Below are positions 59,372 to 64,000 of a stretch of 64,000 bases of DNA, piece after piece. The first letter of the stretch is position 1. Each line of letters opens with the position of its first letter. This DNA comes from Corydoras sp. C115 (taxonomy: Eukaryota; Chordata; Actinopteri; Siluriformes; Callichthyidae): NCBI GenBank assembly GCA_019802505.1, contig JAFMOC010000039.1, forward strand, positions 1,054,001 to 1,118,000. The letters are read 5' to 3'. The notes beneath the pieces are model-generated. The model made no database searches. It was not told where the DNA came from and was given only the letters and a program-made list of their open reading frames with translations. A program made the position numbers and the translations under genes.

Positions 59372-59489
59372 TCCTCGTTAGTGTAGTGGACAGTATCACC
59401 TCCTGTCACGCTGAAGCCCGGGGAGGAAGCAAACATTTTTGTGAATTTCCCCATTGTGGGACCAATGAAGTATTATCTTACCTTATCTT
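59372..59489 (+). mobile_element. tRNA-Asp-headed SINE with LINE-like tail
   Basis: TCCTCGTTAGTGTAGTGGAC then AGTATCACCTCCTGTCACGC reproduces the 5' two thirds of a vertebrate tRNA-Asp, with the GTC anticodon inside CTGTCAC. The T arm is lost (CCCGGGGAGGAAGC). After a short linker comes TTTCCCCATTGTGGGACCAA then TGAAGTATTATCTTACC, the 3' end of a fish LINE. It is therefore a SINE or tRNA pseudogene, not a working tRNA. Confidence 0.65.
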
Positions 59490-59789
59490 ACAACGTTGAG
59501 ATGCTTCCACTATTACTTAATTGTAATGTTTTTAATTGTGATTTATTAATTAATCATCATCCATTTGTAATTTCATCCATTTCTGGTGATGAATTTTGTG
59601 TCAATGATGGAAAGTTTTTTTCGGGTGTACTATATTTATATGGATGTAGCTGCACAATAAAACAGATCCTCTCCCTGACGTTTCGCGATTGATGCGAGTG
59701 CTTTTGGACGAGGCGTGTCTTCAGGTGTTGAAAATGCTAAAAGTTTACATTATGGATTATGCTTTAAAGAAATTCACAACATTTAGCAG

Positions 59790-60370
59790 TAATGAAAGAT
59801 ATGGAGAGTGAATTGGCATCATGGTGAGGTTGAAGCAATCGCCACAAGGGTGCTGTGAGCATGCTGGGTGTGACGGAGTGCAAGTTAAAGGGAGAGAATT
59901 CAGAGATTGTCCTGTTGGCCAGTTTTAGCCTTGTATTGAATGTGGGTGACTTCGGAAAGCCAATAGAGAGAGATAAGTAGTAGAGTTACAAGGCCTTACT
60001 CGGGTTGGTTGAACACTAGACAAGATGCAGTTCTGGATCATTTAAAAAGGCTTAATCATACAATATAGGAAAAGAGCAGGCAATGCTGTGCAGTAGTCAG
60101 TCAGTCCGAGAGATAATGAGGACTTGGCCTGTAAGTTGAACAGCCTGTCAAAAATGGGTCCAATTTTGAAGTGATCAAAATTTCAAGTGTTCAGATAGTT
60201 TAAGCCGCATGTCCATTGTGTAACCAAGGATACTGAGAGTGAGCGTGAGAGAGCTGGCTGGAGAAATTTTGGAGTGGTCTTTTTGGAGGGTCGAGTTGTG
60301 ATGAACTGAGGGTTTTGCTAGAGGATGAGGAATTCTGTTTTTACCAAAATTAGGTTGAAGTTACTGGCTT
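59790..60370. repeat. Possible degenerate interspersed repeat
   Basis: TTTTAGCCTTGTATTGAATG, GGTTGAACACTAGACAAGAT, GCAGTTCTGGATCATTTAAA and AGCAGGCAATGCTGTGCAGT recall a common fish repeat whose copies discuss 'left' in such phrases. It is much decayed and its class is uncertain. Confidence 0.35.
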
Positions 60371-61060
60371 TTGAATGTGGGCATAGCAAAGCAATGATAA
60401 GAAAACCTATAAAACTGATTTTATTGAAGTATGATTTTATGTGAATATTCAAGTTCATGAATATTCCAAAAATTGAAGGTCACATTTAAGTGCTAAAGTA
60501 AAAGTGATCTACTACTAAATTTTACTCTGCTTACACGTTGCAATGAACACCGATCGCAGAGTAAGCGTTTCCAGTTTCTCTAACAATCAAATACTGCCTA
60601 TTTGCCTATCTAGTGGTCAGACTACAAAAAGCAATTTATAAAATACAATGGAAAAATAATGTATTGTACGGCCACACCATTATATGGCATATCACTCTGT
60701 GCTTCTTTGCATACCATCAGTGTTACATGCACCACAGTTTGAAAACCACTAATATAGACGGTTCAACTTTACAGCATCATTTTCAGGAGCAGTTTGACCA
60801 TTTTTATGACTACTTAAGACTTTATCAACCACTGAACCACAAACACCAGTTCTTTACCATTTTTTTTCTTTCCATTGTTCATGTTGCTTTCACATCAGAC
60901 CTCATGATCCACAGGAACCATGCACTAGGCCCTTCTGTCTGCGGACCTCCCACTCTGTGTAGAGTTTGTCTTTATTGCATCATTCTAAGTAAACTTTAGA
61001 GTGATGGTGAAGCTGCATGGGTTTTGTGTGTTTCACAGCTGCTACATGAAATTGGTGAAA

Positions 61061-61856
61061 TACAGCACTAGTCAAAAGTTTGGACACACTGCCTTCTTGC
61101 TCCATTGTCTATTTCCTAGACTTTGCATATAGATGGACTTACAATTACAGACTATAATACATCTATGTTTCCATTTTTGGTATTATTCTCCTGTTGATTG
61201 ACAGACGGATCGGTGCAGGGTCAGCAGTGATGCGGACTCTATACCGGTCTGTTGTGGTGAAAAAGGAGCTAAGCCATAAGGCAAGGCTCTCGATTTACCA
61301 GTCGATTTACGTTCCGACCCTCACCTATGGCCTTGAGCTTTGGGTAATGACCGAAAGAACAAGATCGCGAATACAAGCGGCCGAAATGGGGTTTCTCCGC
61401 AGGGTGACTGGGCTCTCCCTTAGAGATTGGTCATCAGGGAAAGACTCGAAGTAGAGCTGCTAATCCTCTGCATCGAAAGGAGCCAGTTGAGGTGGTTCGG
61501 GCATCTGGTAAGGATGCCTCCTGGGCGCCTCCCTGGGGAGCTTTTTCAGGCAAGTCCAGCTGGTCTGGGAATGCCTTGGTATTCCCCCAGTTGAGCTGGT
61601 GGAGGTGGCCGGGGTGAGGGAGGTCTGGTACTCCCTACTTCAGTTGCTGTCCCCGCGACCCGAATCCCGGACAAGTGGAAGATATTGGATGGATGGATGG
61701 ATGGAGTCCCCTGTTAGTTCTCTGTTCTCTATTAGCCAGGACCATCACAGAAAAGGTAGAATTTGGGTGGGGATTGATTATAATCAGCAAGTGAAACTGA
61801 GAACATGGACAATAAGTCAAGCAAAAAGGAGGCGTCTACAATCTTTTGACTGCTAG
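61061..61856. mobile_element. Tc1-type MITE split by a LINE fragment
   Basis: Left part from TACAGCACTAGTCAAAAGTT (61061) to about 61194; right part from about 61706 (CCCCTGTTAGTTCTCTGTTC) to GGCGTCTACAATCTTTTGAC then TGCTAG. CCTGTTGA/CCTGTTAG borders may be the LINE's target duplication. Confidence 0.65.
61195..61705 (+). pseudogene. Non-LTR reverse transcriptase, C-terminal remnant
   Basis: Frame from 61200 reads RRIGAGSAVMRTLYRSVVVK, KARLSIYQSIYVPTLTYGLE, LWVMTERTRSRIQAAEMGFL and RRVTGLSLRDW, the well-known region after the catalytic domain of a fish LINE reverse transcriptase. It stops at 61454. The frame then continues in pieces (SQLRWFGHL-like, PPGRLPG) with an internal deletion, and ends in (GGAT)n at about 61687. 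A dead 5'-truncated copy. Confidence 0.8.
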
Positions 61857-61857
61857 A

Positions 61858-62866
61858 TTAGATTAGATTAGATTCAAATTTACTGTCATTGTGCAAAGTA
61901 CAAGTACAGGGCCAATGAAATGTAGTTAGCATCTAACCAGAAGTGCAATATATATACATTATTTACATAAAGTGCAGTAGTATCAGTGACTGATGCATGG
62001 AAAGGTGAAGTATTTACATGTAGCTGAACATGATATGACATGAGCATACTATATACGTGATATATACATAATATAGGGCATAATGTATACATGATATAAC
62101 ATATTATGAAAATGATATAGGTGAAATAAGGTGCAGAGAAGTGGTTGTGAAAAAGAGCAATTATATTGTATGTGCAGCATTCAGGAGGATGACCACCTCA
62201 GGAAAAAAACTTTTCTTGAGTCTGCTGATGCGGGAGCGGAGGCTCCTGTAACGCCTACCGGATGGTTAGAGGCTCAAAAGCCCGTGGTTTGGGTGGGTAG
62301 TGTCTTTTGTGATATTTATTGCCCTGCCCAGGCAGCGCTTTTGATGCAAGTCCTCAATGGTGGGTAACTCGGTGCCTGTGATGCGCTGCGCCGTTTTTAC
62401 CACCCGCTGGAGTGCTTTGCGGTCTGCCACGCAGCAACTGCCATACCATACAGAGATGCAGTTGGTGAGTATGCTCTCAATGGTACAGCGGTAAAAGTTC
62501 ACCAGGATCCTGGGAGACAGGTGAGCTTTCTTGAGACTCCGGAAAAAGTAAAAGCACTGCTGTCCCTTTTTGATGAGGACGGAGGAGTTCAAGGACCAGG
62601 TGAGATCATTAGAGATGTGAAGACCAAGGAACTTGAAGCTGGACACCTGATCCACTGCAGCTCTACTGATGTAGATGGGGGTGTGAGCTTGGCTTCTGGT
62701 CTTCCTGAAGTCCATAATGATCTCCTTGGTTTTGTGCGTGTTGAGTGCCAGGTTGTTTTCGTGGCACCATGAGGACAGACGCTGTACTTCGTCCCTGTAG
62801 GCCGTCTCATCGTTGTATCTGATCAGGCCTATCACCGTGGTGTCGTCTGCAAATTGAATATGGTGA
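61858..62866 (-). pseudogene. L2-like LINE, 3' part with reverse transcriptase end
   Basis: Minus strand. It opens in the catalytic box FADDTTVIGLI (about 62856-62824), continues as 189 codons from 62835 with SSFKFLGLHISNDLTWS, then RIL-VNFYRCTIESILT and CISVWYG, typical of L2/CR1-type enzymes. An in-frame TAA at 62266-62268 interrupts it before PSGRRYRSLRSRISRLKKS. The 3' UTR ends TGACAGTAAATTTGAATC then (TAATC)n at 61858-61873. It is truncated 5' of the catalytic box, so inactive. Confidence 0.85.
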
Positions 62867-63375
62867 CTGTGCTACTATGTATACTTAAATACTTTTTAAT
62901 CATGTAAAATATTGTCAGTCTCACAAAGATAATTATACCACAGAATGTGACACTTATCGTAGTATGATGAGAATTCACTCTGTTATGATAAACTGCAAAG
63001 AACCAAGAATTTTTTTTTTTTAATAATTCAAGAACCAGGTTAGTGGATACAAAGGGAGCACTCTAGCTGCCGAGTCAAACCCTGTTTTTAGACCATTACT
63101 AGTGCTGTACCCTCCTTCTTCATCCCCCAATTACCCTCCACGAGCAAAGAGAGAAAAGCATGGTGAGATAAACATCACATAAATACACAAAGAGCAAATA
63201 AAATTCTGTTCATTAGCCAGTTGCCTCTCCAGTTTATCTCCAAAATCTCTTTCCCCTGGTATGAGCCCTCATTAAAAACATACTTCCACATACTACACAG
63301 CATTCTGTGGGGGTTATTTCACATTTACCTTTTCTGCAGGACGTCTTTATAACAATCTAAAACATAAACTTCTGC
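62867..63375. other. No gene seen
   Basis: AT-rich intron sequence with a short poly-T near 63011; no feature recognised. Confidence 0.5.
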
Positions 63376-63378
63376 TTC

Positions 63379-63645
63379 TCTACTTCTTTTAGCTGTTTCC
63401 TTTAGGGGACGCCACAGCAGATCATCATTCTCCACCTCGTCCTATCCTCAATATCCTCCTTTGTCGCCCCAACTGCCTGCATGTCCTCCCTCCCCACATC
63501 CATAAACCTCCTCTCTGGCCTTTCTCTCCTCCTTCTGCCTGGTGGTTTCATCCTCAGCATCCTTCTGCCGATATAAACCTCATCCCTCCTCTGCACATGT
63601 CCATCCCAACTCAATCATGTCTTTCTAACAAAGCCGACATGAACA
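63379..63645 (-). pseudogene. Non-LTR reverse transcriptase, C-terminal remnant
   Basis: The 70-codon minus-strand frame (63402-63614) reads MSWDGHVQRRDEVYIGRRML, then RMKPPGRRRRERPERRFMD and VGREDMQAVGATKEDIEDRT, ending in a TRWR motif. This GHV-x-RR…PGRRRRGRP…RRW pattern is the last part of a LINE reverse transcriptase family common in fish. Different family from the two copies above. Confidence 0.75.
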
Positions 63646-63649
63646 AATA

Positions 63650-64000
63650 CTGCTATTGTCCAAGACTTCAATTATGTGAAACCATTTTATTTTATTGATC
63701 AACAGTTTATTCATCATTTTATTGATCAGCAATCACTTTTGGCAATAAACATTAATCAGTTATTCATTAAGCTCCTTAAACCCCTTCACACGGGATATTG
63801 ACATCCAATAACCAAATAATGAATTGCTCACTAAAGAACATTACTGAACCAAATATCTTGTCCATTCATCGCTTGGAAATATAAACAACTAGTCTCTGTT
63901 TGGCTTGGGGTTGTGATGAGGTTTCCTGCAAATGGTATTTACTTGTAATTGGTCACCTCTTAATGAAAATACCAAACTAAACATACACATCACTAAAATA
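63650..64000. other. No gene seen
   Basis: AT-rich sequence to the window end; contains a short imperfect repeat (TTTTATTGATCA…TTTTATTGATCA) near 63690-63728. Confidence 0.5.

Noticed and set aside
60613..60999. 128-codon plus-strand frame
   Set aside because: No recognisable domain, no splice support, AT-rich codon use like the surrounding intron.
62521..62772. 83-codon plus-strand frame
   Set aside because: Antisense shadow of the L2-like reverse transcriptase remnant.

Overview
This is vertebrate nuclear DNA from a ray-finned (teleost) fish. The evidence is AT-rich sequence with long (GT)n and (TA)n microsatellites, over 30 copies of a DANA/Mermaid-type tRNA-headed SINE, other fish tRNA-derived SINEs, 3' fragments of fish non-LTR retrotransposons, and two real genes whose exons can be read directly. 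A catfish or other otophysan is plausible from the repeats, but the species cannot be fixed. There are no operons, CRISPR arrays or bacterial genes. Most long open frames here are microsatellite translations or reading frames through SINEs.

Positions 1-37,700 show no convincing coding exon. They hold SINE copies, two families of AT-rich inverted-repeat elements, microsatellites and degenerate unique sequence. One weak candidate for a non-coding first exon lies on the minus strand near 6.6-7.2 kb.

Positions about 37,700-45,663, minus strand, carry an immunoglobulin-superfamily receptor of the fish CD22-like/siglec-like type. The exons, in transcription order, are: leader, V-like, C2-like, a second leader remnant, V-like, C2-like, transmembrane, a short cytoplasmic exon, and an exon with an ITSM-like and an ITIM motif. 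The junctions of the Ig exons are all phase 1, so all exons could splice into one V-C2-V-C2 inhibitory receptor. The second leader suggests instead two tandem genes or a partial duplication. The locus is heavily invaded: a SINE abuts the second leader and supplies its ATG, a LINE tail truncates the last C2 exon, and repeats lie within 8-31 bases of two splice donors.

Positions 45,700-49,380 are repeats, including a clean hAT-type MITE with an 8-bp target duplication. From about 49,380 a CpG-rich stretch begins the plus-strand nphp4 gene (nephrocystin-4, ciliary transition zone). Exon 1 (49,777-49,938) and exon 2 (52,317-52,466) are recognisable and join in frame. The rest of the window is intron 2 of this gene, as far as can be seen. 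It holds two palindromic Tc1-type elements that other retroposons have entered, L2-like and other LINE ends, a tRNA-Asp-headed SINE, a 400-bp purine tract and a CTCF-like motif.

No wholly new biological system is apparent. The most interesting content is the Ig receptor locus and the ways mobile elements have rebuilt its exons.
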